64,000 nucleotides of DNA, taken from NCBI GenBank assembly GCA_036971615.1, contig JAYKKR010000010.1, positions 1,116,001-1,180,000 on the forward strand, read 5' to 3'. The notes under the pieces were generated by a model that saw only the letters and a program-made list of their open reading frames with translations, was not told where the DNA came from and did no database searches. Shown here piece by piece: positions 35,559-47,343 of the stretch. The stretch comes from Amyloporia xantha (taxonomy: Eukaryota > Basidiomycota > Agaricomycetes > Polyporales > Adustoporiaceae). Position 1 is the stretch's first letter. The number at the start of each line of letters is the position of its first letter. The translations under genes were made by a program, and so were the position numbers.

Positions 35559-36522
35559 TCATAGCCAGAACTTGCCCGTCGGAACACCAAACGTGTCCCG
35601 CACGATCGCTGCAATCTGAGCATCTCTATTGGGGTGTACTGCCGCGTAGTTGACCCCATTCCAGAAATGATTCCCTTGTAGAGCAAGTCCTTCAGCACGC
35701 ACTCTATCCCGTGCGCTGGCAACCTTGACGACTAACTCCATACCAAGGTGTTGCGCTTCCTCAAGCGAGAGCGATTGCGGACGCGTGATTATCAGTGTGT
35801 AAGAGGGGACAAGATCGTTAGGGTCAAGGTTGTAGCGGACCCAGAGCACGATCCTCAGGACTGGATCCACAGCCAGTGTCTTGAGCTGAGCTACTGCCCA
35901 AAAGCGGAGGCTGTCAATTTGCCATCGGTCGGCCTGGTCAAGAATAGATATCCACTCGTCAGCTGTGGTCGCTTTGCATGACCCTAGGGCCCTATCACAC
36001 ACAATACATGAAAATAGTCAATAGCAAGTAAATGTTCAACATGCCGTCAGGCTTACGATGGATATAGAACCCAGAGCAAACGTATGAAGGCCACTCCACT
36101 AATACCGGCTAAGATGATTGGATTGTCGTCCCTCATCCCCTCAGTAGTACCATGCGGCGGAGGTACAGACCACATTTCGCGAAAAACAGCGGAGTGTCTT
36201 TCCAATATAGAGCGGTGAAGTCTGAACAGGATGCCTTCTACCTGGAATGGCTGTACCCGTCAGGGCAGAATCTGCCGCAAGATGAAATGCGTACCAGGAT
36301 CACGACATTCCCATCATCGAAATAATATTCTTGGTGGCGTTTCCAGCTGTCAGCAGTAGTTGATACCTCAGAGGACTTTCCAGAACCACATTGCGAAACG
36401 AATGCAGAGTCTTCGCCGAATGCTCGTGGTCCACTAGTAGATGACAGTTGGGAAGAAGATGTCCAGCTAGCCGCAGATGCCCCAAATACGGACGTAGGAA
36501 ACGTCTTGACGTCAACTGGCAT
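35559..36522 (-). CDS. BTB/POZ domain protein
   Basis: Three exons (introns of 53 and 65 nt) give 281 residues. After a Ser-rich leader of ~60 residues comes the BTB core. YYFDDGNVVILVEGILFRLH (strand and first helix), RSILERHSAVFREMW, DDNPIILAGISGVAFIRLLW and VLYP form the usual order for mushroom BTB proteins. The C-terminal part has the helical block EWISILDQADRWQIDSLRFW and SLEEAQHLGMELVVKVASAR. Such proteins are expanded in Agaricomycetes and may serve as Cul3 adaptors or as dimerising regulators, but no partner is evident. The ATG at 36522 is the only one that includes the whole domain. Confidence 0.85.
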
Positions 36523-36968
36523 TGTCAAAAGCTGACGAGAAGCCAGAACATGAAGTTCGTCCGTCGAGAGTGTACCTGTAGAGTCCCTCTGATTCCAGCG
36601 TTCGTTTCTGGCTTCTGGCTTTTATGGTGCAACAGCGAATTCTAAGCAGAAGGGCAGAGCTCAGCTAAGAGGTTTTTGATGAAGGAGGTAGCTGAATCGT
36701 CGACAAGTCAAACGAACTGTATTAATGGTGAAACGCCGCGTTCGAGTCAGTCTTATGCAGCAGCGTGTTGCCCTCATGGCATACGGCACCGGAAACCAGC
36801 ACGTGAGCGCGTCTCGACGCGTGCCCCGCGGTCGCGATCGCGGCGAAGAGCCATTGCTTGTTGCTTATGTCCATCAAGTCCTCATCCTGAACAATCCTTT
36901 CTTTTTTCAGCTTCGAAAGGATCCCTCTTGGAGAAAGACGGCGGAAGCAGGGACGTAGTTCTTGTATG
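36523..36968. promoter_or_regulatory. divergent promoter, BTB / coiled-coil gene
   Basis: This separates two diverging genes. One ACGCGT lies at 36817-36822. A pyrimidine tract ending TTTCTTTTTTCAG at about 36910 looks like an intron acceptor, so the coiled-coil gene may have a 5'UTR intron or an additional upstream coding exon. Overlapping short ORFs here are not otherwise supported. Confidence 0.45.
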
Positions 36969-39900
36969 ATGGCCGAAAATCATTCCCAAGATTCGTTATT
37001 TGCTTCACAGGATCCTGGGAGCCGTCAGCTTTCGTTTACTCGTCAAGACATCAACACAAATGCCGTCTCCTCATCGGCAAGGCTGAATTCCCGAACATCT
37101 GGTTTGGATGATGCTGCAGATAATCGGCGATCGAACTTGGACGCTGTACAACGCGCCCGTCATGCCGATTCCCAGCGAAGTCGACTTATTTTTGCTTCAC
37201 GGTTCCCTTCGTCGCAGATGGATCATGCTTCACCAAATACATTCCCTCATACAATTAAGATGAAACCAGCAAATCATAGCTCTCCTCTCAGCGCGGGTAC
37301 ACAGCTGAATATAGATCTCGGCGACAGTCATCGTGGGCGGTCACCTCCGATACTCAATATCACACGTAGTGCGTCGATGCACAAGTCATCCGAGATGCAA
37401 GGCGTTTCCGAAAAATCAGGGAAAAGCCTGCTTCAGCGGCTAGACAGTGGTGGGTTTGTACGCCTTGAAAACCTTGACTCGACGGGTGCCTAAGTTCTGT
37501 TCTTGCCTTCCCTCAGACCTTAATCAACCAGTACAATCTCCCATCCTGGGCAGACCACAAGATGTGCACTTGCATCACAATTTCCACCAGTCTCCCATGA
37601 CTGGCCCAGACAATCTGACAGTGAATCGCAACCAAGTCGTCCCCCGTACTGGCTTGATACAGTCCGCATACTCCCGAAGTGCATCAGTAGTAAGCTCGGC
37701 TATGGGTCGACTTGATGAAGATATATCTTCCCTCATGATGCGTGGAGCGGCTGACCTGAGATCTGCCAAATGTGAAGCAGAAGAACAAGCAAGTCTACGT
37801 CCCCCGCGCAATCATCCATTCCCATTCTGACTACGAATTGTACAGCGCCGAGAGATCGTTTTTCTGCAGTCGCAGCTGGATACTGTAAAGAAAGAAAAGG
37901 AGGAAGCTCTTCAGCGGCTCAACAATGTCAAAGCTGCTGCAAAGCAGACTTTAGACACAAGCTCTAGAAGGTTTGTACCTATTTTATCGCCAAGTATCCT
38001 GATTTAACTGCCTATATGCGCAGTCTCAGCAGCCTAGGTGCCGTTATGGACGAGCTAAGGGCACAATCTTTGACGGCATTCGAAGCGGTGAATCGCGCAC
38101 GTAGCTCTTTGCCGGAAGTCCACGAGCTTCGGGAAACAATTTCAGAGGCGATGCAAAGTGAGTGAATTCACGGTACTCTTGTATGATATGTCTCTCACTG
38201 TTGTTAGACATCGAGCCACTCTTGGATGAGAGCGGACAATTCTCCAACGCAAAAGAAACAAAAGTTGTCATCGGCAGTTTGGAACTGGAATGCGAAAAGA
38301 GTATGTGAAACGCTTGCCTCAAACCAATGTCCTGATTAACGCGATGTTCTGGTACCTGTTCGCATATAGCCCAGCAGGTTGCTGATCTACTGCGGGATCG
38401 CCTTCAGTCGGTCGGCGCAGAGCTCATTGAAGCCAAGAGTCGTGTTGTAGAACTCGAGAGTAGCCAAATTGCCGACCGTGAAGCGCTTCTCGCGTCTACA
38501 AATAATTTGACTAGCGCCGGTATGCTGCCTTGTATCCCCATCCCCTCCTCAGGGAGCCTGTTTGATTGCACTCGCTTACCCTTTACCAAGGTCAACAAAT
38601 TGTAGAGCTGGCGGATGGGATCAAGAGACAGAGAGGAGATATGCAGGATGCTTTATCCTCGGCTGCGGAAGCAGAAGCGAAATTGTTGACGTCTAGTGAG
38701 CGGTACGAGCTGTATATTGTTTGATCAAGTGACATTGCTCGCTAACATCACCTATGCAGAATCGCCCATCTGGAGACGCTGCTCTCAGAGAAAGATGCTG
38801 AACTTGAAAAGTTGAGAGATGTCCAACAGGAGTACGTGTTTCATTTACACGGAGACATTTCCAGTCGTTGACCCATGCCCTATCCCCAGAAATTTGAAGC
38901 ATCTGAGCACGATTCATGAACAAGAAACAAGAATATCTACATTGAACAAAGCCACGCACGAGTACATCTACAATTCCTTGTTTGATGTTGCTGTTTTGAT
39001 ATCCGTCTGATATCTTAGGCTTGCAACAACACGTGCTATCGTCAGTGCCCGAGAAGGGACAATGAAAGAATTGGAGCTGACTTTGGGCACGAAAGAAGAA
39101 GTCATTGCTGACCTGAGGGCTAGGTTTGGTATACCCTAGAATTATTTCCAGCTCAACTAAATTCGCTTTCTAGATTATCTGAGTTTAAGCAAGCTGTACA
39201 GGAAATCACCACTACCAAAAATAAGCTCCAACAGGATTTTCAAGCCTGCGAGGTTCGTGAAACCATGGCGCTTAAACAAGGGGAACAGCATATCGCTGAA
39301 ATCGCCTTACTGCAAGAGAAGCTTGCGACCTTAGAGAGTAAGGTTGAAGATGCCCAAAGAGAAGCCGAGCACCGGACTGAGAAGTAGGCCTATTCAGAAT
39401 GTTGCATGATGTCCTCTACGCATCTTAATGCCATTTTTCAGATTGAATCAAGCCAATACTCGTTGTCAGGTTTGTATTCTATAATCTGCTGTCCTGTTGG
39501 AGGGCCAAACCAACATCTATGCCTAGGTTCTGGAAGAGCGATTTGAGGATCAGTCTGTTACTCTCAGAATGACTAGAGAATCGAACGGTGACTATCAAGT
39601 AGGTATTCCACTGCATGAAGTAGGCTTTCCCTGATCTATCTATTCAGGAACGTTTGATTGCTGCGGAGACTGCATATGCCGCAAGTGGAACTAACCTGCC
39701 TGACGATTCAAGATGCTGACGTATAGTTAACAGAGGGACCTTGAATCCACAGTCGGGAAGCTTAAGTGCGATATTGCGCTGTCTAAGGAGCAGAATAGCA
39801 CCTTGGAATCAAAGGTGAAGGATCTGGAGTCGGAGGTAAACCGTCGAGAGGAGGTTGTCTTAGCGATGAAGGAGCTATATGAAGGTAGGATGAAGGACCA

Positions 39901-41310
39901 GGCAGAGACATGCAGCGCGCGCATCGAGGCGGAAGCCAAACGCGCAAATCGTCTCGAGGATGAGCTCGAACTTGCGCGCGCTTTAGCTCAAACTTCGCAA
40001 GACAAGCTGTCTGTTAGCTTAAATGAGGCTCAGAGTCTCCGAGAACAACTGAACCAAGCCAAACTCCCATCGTCTCTCCACCTGGATGAGGTTAATTCTC
40101 TCAAATCTGCGCTGAGAATACTAGAAGCAGAAAAACATCGACTTCTAGAGCGAGCGAAGACCGTTGAGATCCGATACAGGCAAGGAGATCTAGTACGTCG
40201 GCAGTGTCGTGTCTCATATGACGAAAATTGATTATCGGTCTAGACGGAGGAGGAAAAAACGTTTATAAATGACCTGATACAGACTTCACAAGCTATACAC
40301 GAGAAGGAACTGGTTTCCAAGAGTAATGAATTGCGTCGCGTAAGTCCGGTGGTTGCTAACCCTCGCTAGGAAATTAATATTCTCCTTTCAGAGAGACAAT
40401 GCAATCAAAGAATTGCGCTCAAAGATTCACATTCTGGAGTCCACTCTGGCAAAACATCTCCATTCCCAGGTTTCTTTTTGTATTTTGTATTTTTCCTGCA
40501 GCTGATGCAACGGACAGGCAAAGGCAAGGGTGGCAAGTGCAGCAGAAAACCGTTCAATGATCAATCCCGCGTCCTGGAAGTCGTCCGATGTGAGCAGCTC
40601 GCCTGTTGCAGCGGACCAGCAAGTTCTAGATCAGGATGCACCGGTAAGAGTTCCTCACTATCAAAATTTTATAAAGCCACCAATCGTGAGGCCCAAGTCG
40701 ACGAATGTGGATAACACGGCCACTGCTAAGTCGACACCTGCACCTTCTCGACCTTACGATCTGGTCACGCCTATAGTACCGACAGCACCCAGCCGGATCA
40801 CTCCAGTACAAGATGTGCGGTCGGAAGTCACGAAGAAACCGCTGGCAGCCCCTAAGACGCCCATGGCGACTCTCAGTTTGCCCGAATCTGCACCTCACGC
40901 AGATGTCGTTCACAAGCCAGTGTTCGGGACGCTTGCCAGAGATTCGTCAGACGAAATAGTCGATTTTGAAGACATGCCCAGGAGTCAATTACCCTTGGCG
41001 ACAACCCTCGGGAAAAGAGACAAAATGAACACGACACCAGAAGGGCCAGAGAATCAGAGTGCGCCGAGACCAGCGAAACGTCCTGTACGTTGACGGTTCA
41101 GCCACTAGCTTCATATTTGGTCATAAATATTACACAGAGAGCTCTGACTCGGAAGCATGAAGGACGAGAAGCTGGGGTTATCGTACCCAATACAGTGCGT
41201 GTCTCCTTGCATATATGTCGGCGGTCTTTCCTCGATCGAGGAAGGGTTCTGACGCTTTGCAGCCTGCCGATCAAGTTATCAAAAAACCACGATCGCGAAG
41301 ACGTCGTTGA
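36969..41310 (+). CDS. large coiled-coil protein with basic C-terminal tail, unrecognised
   Basis: This multi-exon gene encodes roughly 1,000 residues. It begins MAENHSQDSLFASQDPGSRQ, with ~250 residues of Ser/Asn-rich probably disordered sequence. A long, nearly continuous heptad region follows from about 37.75 to 40.45 kb. Examples are QLDTVKKEKEEALQRLNNVK, LESKVKDLESEVNRREEVVL and SLREQLNQAKL. A Pro/Ser-rich linker is next (YQNFIKPPIVRPKSTNV, DSSDEIVDFEDMP). The final exons give RALTRKHEGREAGVIVPNT and PADQVIKKPRSRRRR, a likely nuclear-localisation tail. I do not recognise an orthologue. The layout of disordered head, rod and basic tail is shared by chromosome-axis, synaptonemal, spindle and centrosomal proteins. 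Exons are many and short, so exact borders are uncertain in places. Confidence 0.75.
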
Positions 41311-41686
41311 AGTTATACCCTACTATGTATACTTCAACAATTACCGCATTGCTTTTCTTGGACTGTGAATCTCACCTGCGTCGACTGCTACAGCTGTATA
41401 CAAGTCCTAGGTTTTGTGTCTCTCGTGGTCTTCAACCTCGATCGATTCGCTGAACACTCGGTTTTGTCTCACTGTTTGATATCCGAAACGACTCCCTTGA
41501 CTGTCGTGTTGTTGCATTTTCCCATGTTTTATGACTTCAGATACCTGTATGCATTGTTGTGTTCGCTACCATCGCACGCTGAATGATGATTCTGAACGGA
41601 TCGGCGTTTGTATAATGTAATGAGACACGAAAGCTACAACAACATATTGTCTGATAGAATTCTTCCAAAGAATGGGAATGTTTAAA
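41311..41686. other. intergenic, convergent 3' ends
   Basis: This lies between the coiled-coil gene (plus) and the small coiled-coil gene (minus). Nothing was recognised. It is T-rich and probably shared 3'UTR sequence. Confidence 0.6.
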
Positions 41687-42233
41687 TCACAAATGGATAC
41701 CTTCGTCATCCGAGGGTGAATCTGGCGGAGGCACGGCGGAAAGATGAGGTGGATTGCTCGTCTGGCGCATCGAGTGCACCGCGGTTGGGTCTGACAGTAT
41801 TGCACCTGAATTATGCCCATTCCCTCTCGTGGATATCGCTTCATAGTGACTACCCATTCGTATGCCTCTCTCAGTCAAAGCCATTTTGAGAATAGAGATC
41901 CTCTCCTCCTGTGAGCCACTACGCGAGATGGTAATGGATGAGCTTGCACAGCGTCTTCTTTAGTGAGCATTGACGCACATCACATCCTCGTTCTCTTCCA
42001 ATGCTTTGTCGAACTCCGGATCTGGGGCCTGTTCAGCGGCCTCCTGCAACTCCGCCTGTGTTCTCTTTAGATGTGAAAGGGAGTTCTGAAGACGGGAAAT
42101 TTCTGCAAGAAGGAAATTACTACAGCACCAGAATGACAGAGTGTACAAGGAAACCTTCTGTAATGACGGAAATGTCCATTTGTACGGCCTCCTCTAGAGT
42201 GAAAGGTTGACTGTAATGAGATTTATACTCCAT
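41687..42233 (-). CDS. small coiled-coil protein, conserved-looking, function unknown
   Basis: Three exons (introns 52 and 60 nt) give 144 residues. The start MEYKSHYSQPFTLEEAVQMD leads into ISRLQNSLSHLKRTQAELQE, an amphipathic helix. DPEFDKALEENEDV and then, across the second intron, IGSQEERISILKMALTERGI follow. The C-terminal third is Ser/Pro-rich and disordered and ends in an acidic DSPSDDEG patch. The 'RTQ-EL ... EN--VI-SQEERI-IL' pattern reads like a conserved short helical-hairpin module, but I cannot name the family. It is next to the mitochondrial carrier on the same strand, with ~300 bp between them. Confidence 0.7.
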
Positions 42234-42531
42234 GATGATGACGGGCTACAAGTAGGAATGGATGAGAGTCATGAGATAGTCTGTATGAGTTGCACATGCA
42301 CGCATGAGTACTGGCTTGGTGGGCGCGTTATTAGGTAAGCATTGCTCTCTAGCACTACTGCTCTGAGAACTCTGAGAACCATAAGTCCGGAAAATATGTA
42401 TGTGATAATAGATACAGTGTGCACGATTAATAAGGGCGGGCTCTAAGTATGGGAAGGTTGTAAATGCGAACTATACACCCAACCTAAAACCGGCTTAGCT
42501 CTTGAGCGTGCAAGTTAGACAAATCTCGCAC

Positions 42532-44861
42532 TTACTTCTTTTTAGTAGAATCGTATACGACATAAGATATCGACACTGCTGGTACCACCTACAAGGATAT
42601 GCATCAGTATACGATTAGTTAATTGTGCTTGAGATGTACCTTCGCCAACGTCGGAAATAGTCCTCGATAAAATCCACGCCAGCCGTCTCGTATGTAAGTC
42701 TTTCGAGCTACGTCGAGGATACCGGTATATCGCTCGGGGTGACCAGATGATCCTGATGCTTGTAAGCGTGTTCTGATAAGGTTGAGTGGGTATACGCTGG
42801 TTGCTCCGATACTTCCAGAGACACTGCCGAATGCAAGCAAAGCAAGAACGCCAGGTTCATCCTTTCCCGTGGATCGTAAGTATGCTAATTTAAGCGCCTC
42901 AAACGTGCTCATATCAATTGCAGAATATCTATGTGACCAGTCAGCCAGATTGAGAGGACCTAACAAGGCCTGAACGTACGGGAAGACGCCGACGAGTCCT
43001 ATCTAGCCGGTCAAAACAGAATCGGTGTCAACGCATAGAAAGTCTCTAGTGAGGCACTTACTGATAAACCACGATAAAACGCTCGAAAACGTCCCATTGC
43101 CCAAACTTTCCGAGCCGCAGACAATAATGTCCTCTTCTGCTCTCCTGTGCTGCTCATCATTTGAGTCTACATCATTTGTAAGCGTCTTGCATAATCCAGG
43201 GACTTGGTGAGGCTTACTTTCAAGGTCTCTATTGGATATATGCCTGAAACAGACGAATTAATTGACATGTATGCGCAACCCAAATAAGAAGCCACGGACT
43301 TAGTTGACTGCTAATACCACCTATTCCTCCAGAGAGAAACCGACTAACACCGCTTATATCCCGCGGATCGTCGACAAGATCCACGTATTGGGCGAACATT
43401 CGTTTCTAACGGCAGCAATTGTCGGTGATCAAGCTGACATGAAGTCCTAAACCACCGACCGATGATTCGTATGTCAGGAATTTGATAGCAGACTCCGGAA
43501 GGATCTTCGCAACCGAAAGACCATTTCCCGTCCAGAATGCTCGTACACCTCCCTCGGCATATATACGCCCAACTGCGCTGCCAATCGCTTTAACTCCTCG
43601 GACGGGCGCCTTAGAGCTTAGCGACACCCCTCCGAGATCTGGTGGTCGAGTGATGAGGAAGATCTTCAAACGGTCAAAAGGAGCCGTGCATGTTCGCGAG
43701 ACTGAGCAGTATAAGAGTCCCACCCAAGAATATTTAAACCAGACTCACCACCGCCGGCAAAACCACCAGCAAGGAGAAATTTGACCGCAGTAGAACCCTC
43801 AAACCAGCTAGGATGTTCCTCCTCCTCGGTATACTCGTCTCCTGAGTCGTGTTCCGTCTCGGCCAAGGTATCATGGGTATGGTCTATGGGCGTTTCTACA
43901 GTCTCCTCGATAGATGGGGGTTGAGGTCTTCTTACTGCCATGTCCTCCGCACTGAGACTAACATCGCCTTATAAAGTTGAGCACAGGACACAATTATATA
44001 ATTTCCTGACTCATATTCACCTTCCATGTTGACGCGAGCAGCTCCCCGCAACTCGTCACTGGTGAGCTTCCTGACTTCATAGTACCTGTATATCTCGGAA
44101 GGCGACGCTCGGCGGGGCATCAGCAACAGGAAGTCCCTGAACTCCGGGAAACTGATGGCATGTGAATGAGGTGAGCACGAGAGGTATGTTATGAACTCTG
44201 CTAGCGTAGACGGCGACAGCTGGATACCTGTAGACATGGTCTTGTAGGGGATATTTTATTTGGTGCAGAGATATAGACATACCAGCCGTATCCAGTGCTC
44301 TCAGTAGCTCATCTGCATCTAGACGACCATTGCCGTCGAGGTCCAATTCATCGTGAAACATATGCCAGAGCTCTACGAACATCAATCTTCGCCCGCAAAT
44401 ATACCATAATCTGAACGAAACACACCAGCTTCCTTCATGTCGGCGTACTTGAGAAATTCCTTCCACGAGGTATTCCGATGGAAGAAACCGCTGGTGTGTG
44501 CTCCACATTGACAACGGAGCTCGTCGTCGTACACCTCCTGCATCCTCTGCGCAACTTCCTGCGTGAGCGAGCCATTGACCAGGACAGGGTTTGCATCTGC
44601 AATGGCTTCGTCGGCTGCATCACTGGTATGAGGGCGATGGCGCTTTGGCAGTCGCGTCCACAACTCTCGCAACCGCCTCTCTCTCTCCTCACGTCCTTCC
44701 TGTGCCCGGAACTCCTGTAGACTCCGAGGCACGGGTCGATACGTCGGCGGGTCTGATCTGAGGCGGGGGATGTAGGGGGGATCTTGCGCACCCGAGAGCG
44801 TCGCTTCGAAGATGTCGCGGTTTGACGGACGGTCGCTGGGGCCATCGGCAAGAGCAGCCAT
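42532..44861 (-). CDS. SAL1: EF-hand mitochondrial carrier (SCaMC/Sal1-like ATP-Mg/Pi carrier)
   Basis: This inner-membrane carrier exchanges ATP-Mg for phosphate under cytosolic Ca2+ control. The N-terminal regulatory region contains one clear EF-hand (DLDGNGRLDADELLRALDTA) and a degenerate one (HAISFPEFRDFLLLMP). Acidic linker sequence follows (EYTEEEEHPSWFEG). Three carrier repeats are visible. Repeat 1 has FLLAGGFAGG spliced to VSRTCTAPFDRLKIFL. Repeat 2 has FLSGGIGGISSQLSIYPIET followed by LKTQMM. Repeat 3 has SVYPLNLIRTRLQASGSSG, and the gene ends VPAVSISYVVYDSTKKK. PLNLIRTR with Asn is normal for this subfamily. The model has many short exons. The start is 44861 (MAALADGPS), and an upstream ATG at 44951 is also open. 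Confidence 0.9.
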
Positions 44862-45411
44862 GGAACTCGGACTACTGAATGAAACCTCCAGGACGACTAG
44901 CTGGTAGGTATTGGTATAGAACGGAAATTGAGAGATTTCTAATGTGGGCACATGAATAGAGGCGACACGGAGTAAGTATGGCAGTAGAAGTCTGCAGTCG
45001 TCCGGGTACTATCTACACCGATGATGCAGCTCGACGCGCGCACAACAGAGAACACCTGATTGGCTCACTTCCACCCACGGCACCTTTACTTAGAATCATA
45101 ATCATATTCGCATACACAGCATAGTAGTATGTACATCCAGTGATAAAAAATAATCCTGCAGTAATATAAGAAATCCTCAAGACCATTGTCAAATACCAAA
45201 GAGTTCCAACCAATAATGATAAACTGACGTACAAAACCCTGATCAGCATGAGGCATAAGGGCGTCCCCGACGCCAAACATGAGACATCTTCATACGGACA
45301 TGGACTCCAAGACTCCTGAGGTCTCCCAAGACACTTGAGAACGAGCCATTTGGTCGTTTTGATGAGGATGATGATGAACACCTTCTACGACAATTGGAGG
45401 GTTTGATTGGC
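44862..45411. other. intergenic, nothing recognised
   Basis: This holds the promoter of the carrier gene and the 3' flank of the next minus-strand gene. A minus ORF (45013-45381) is hydrophobic but shows no family features and overlaps likely 3'UTR. Confidence 0.5.
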
Positions 45412-46306
45412 TTAGGTGCATGGGACATATAGGACCGTGTATGGAGATCCTCCAAAGGAATTGACTGCGGTGACGGAATGGTCTGGCAGGAAACCCTCAG
45501 TGTAGTGCGAGAGTGTCAGTGACGGTGTCTTTGTTGAAGAAGGGTCCGCACTTTCAGGAGACAACAAGTGAGAGGCTACCTGACAAATGGTCGTTGGTGA
45601 TTAATCACGAGTAATAAATTAGAAACGTACACCATGTTGTCCTGAGCTTGAAGCGTCCGCTTCTCTTGACACGTGGCGCTTTGCATGATTTCTGGGCAAA
45701 GGCGGCGTTGGTGGGCGATAAATCTATAAAGTGGCATTAACAAAACATAGGTCTCGGCAAGAGAGTAGAGACAGACTTGTGGTAGCGATCGTTTTGATCG
45801 GAGTGGCACAGGCGACGAAGCGCCACCCTTGTTGTCCTGGGCGAAAGACTCTTTCGGAATAGGTTGGGATGGCCGCTGCCAGAACCAGAACGAACTTGGG
45901 TCAAGTGAACAAATGCTGGACTTGAGCGGAAAACATACGGTGTCCTCGGTAGCATTCTGATCTTCCTTCGTGGCTGGAAGAGACAACGGGTGGCTGAGAT
46001 ACTCATCCATCCACAATGGAGCAATATCGGTGTCGACCACAAAGCCGTGGCGCTTCTCTGTGCCAATTGCATCGGCAACCTTTGTGACCCAGTCCTCGGG
46101 TAACTGTAGACGAAACCAGTCCATCGGCTCAATGTGTAAATAGGAAGGAAGGTACCCACTGGTGGTACGTCTTTGTTGACCTGGCTGAACGATAACCGCT
46201 GGAGAGATGTGCTAAATCGTGCGAGAGATGAAGGAGCGGCTTCGGGAATAAGTTTTGGGACTGGTTTCCTCCAAGCCATGTTGCGTTGCGGTGACATATT
46301 GAGCAT
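45412..46306 (-). CDS. unrecognised protein, possible mitochondrial presequence
   Basis: Coding is supported by exon-intron structure rather than homology. The first exon gives MLNMSPQRNMAWRKPVPKLI and SSLARFSTSLQRLSFSQV, an Arg/Ser-rich, acid-free stretch resembling a mitochondrial targeting sequence. A spliced second exon gives LPEDWVTKVADAIGTEKRHG, VDTDIAPLWMDEYLSHPLSL. Downstream parts (around FWFWQRPSQPIPKESFAQDN and IYRPPTPPLPRNHAKRHVSR) are low-complexity. The final stop is probably 45412-45414. The frame between the second and third exons is ambiguous: it is either read through or has a 44-nt intron. I do not recognise the family. Confidence 0.5.
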
Positions 46307-47343
46307 TCAGATGAAAGTCGTGGAAGATAATTCGATGGGAAGGACGGAAGACGGTCTCAACTTATATATACGTACGGAGTGGCTAGAAGCCTAGGCACAA
46401 GTCGGGTGATGTGAGATAGGCAGAGAGTTCCTCACTTTATATCCGTACAGACCGGAGTTGCAGACCGGAGTTCCTGTAAACAAAACGACCGACCGAGCGG
46501 CAGAGAAAAGGTGGCAGATCCGTAGAAAAGCGTCCGGAGATGAAAGCTGTCGTCAGTATGACCGACGGTAGAAGGTTTGATGATACGTGCTTGCCTGACC
46601 GCGGAAATAGCGTTAGTAGGACGACAGAGACGCTGTGGCCTCACCTCTGCCATGCATTGATCTCGGGTCTGAAAGAGGGCGAGAACCCTACTGCCTCGGA
46701 CCACCAAACAGACTGCTGCATCCCAAACGCGGCTGCCTCACCAAGGTTAAGAAGTATGGATGCTCGTAGGATCCAGCTTCGCTGCACGGCGCTTGCTCAC
46801 TGAAGCGCGCACACACAACCGGAAGCGATGTGTCGAGACCCTCCGAAATGAATGTGTCCAAATGTACGCAGCCACAGAAACAGAGCAATCAGGGTACCTG
46901 GTGGATATGCATGGCTAGAGGTGACATGCCTCGCATCTACTTGCAGTACTGAATAACGTTGATTGGCGAATCCAAAAGCGTTGATCTACGCAGAAAGGAG
47001 TGGCGCTCCTATCACGAGAATGCGTGACGGATGTGACAGATCGCGTCAAACGCGTATCTACGCGTCCCACCGTACCGGCGCGTTACGTGGTGGTAAAGGG
47101 CTCGAGGGTCTGGACTGATAACCAGCGACAAAATGAGTATCCAGGTTTGTCAACACACAAGATGGACACGCGAGAAAGGGGCATAGACGATTCGACATAT
47201 AGAGGACATTGGCATACACATAATACAATTCATATCATACAGGCGGTGCGAGAAACCATGAAGCGATAGAGCAGAACGATAGCGAAAACATCAACTACGA
47301 TAACGGCTTATTCCAACCCACTCTCGTTCCAGTCGTCAGGGCT
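46307..47343. other. intergenic, nothing recognised
   Basis: About 1 kb lies between the Argonaute stop and the start of the preceding minus-strand gene. It has two ACGCGT sites 10 bp apart (47050-47055 and 47060-47065). Short ORFs here show no family resemblance, and no repeat or RNA gene was found. Confidence 0.5.
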
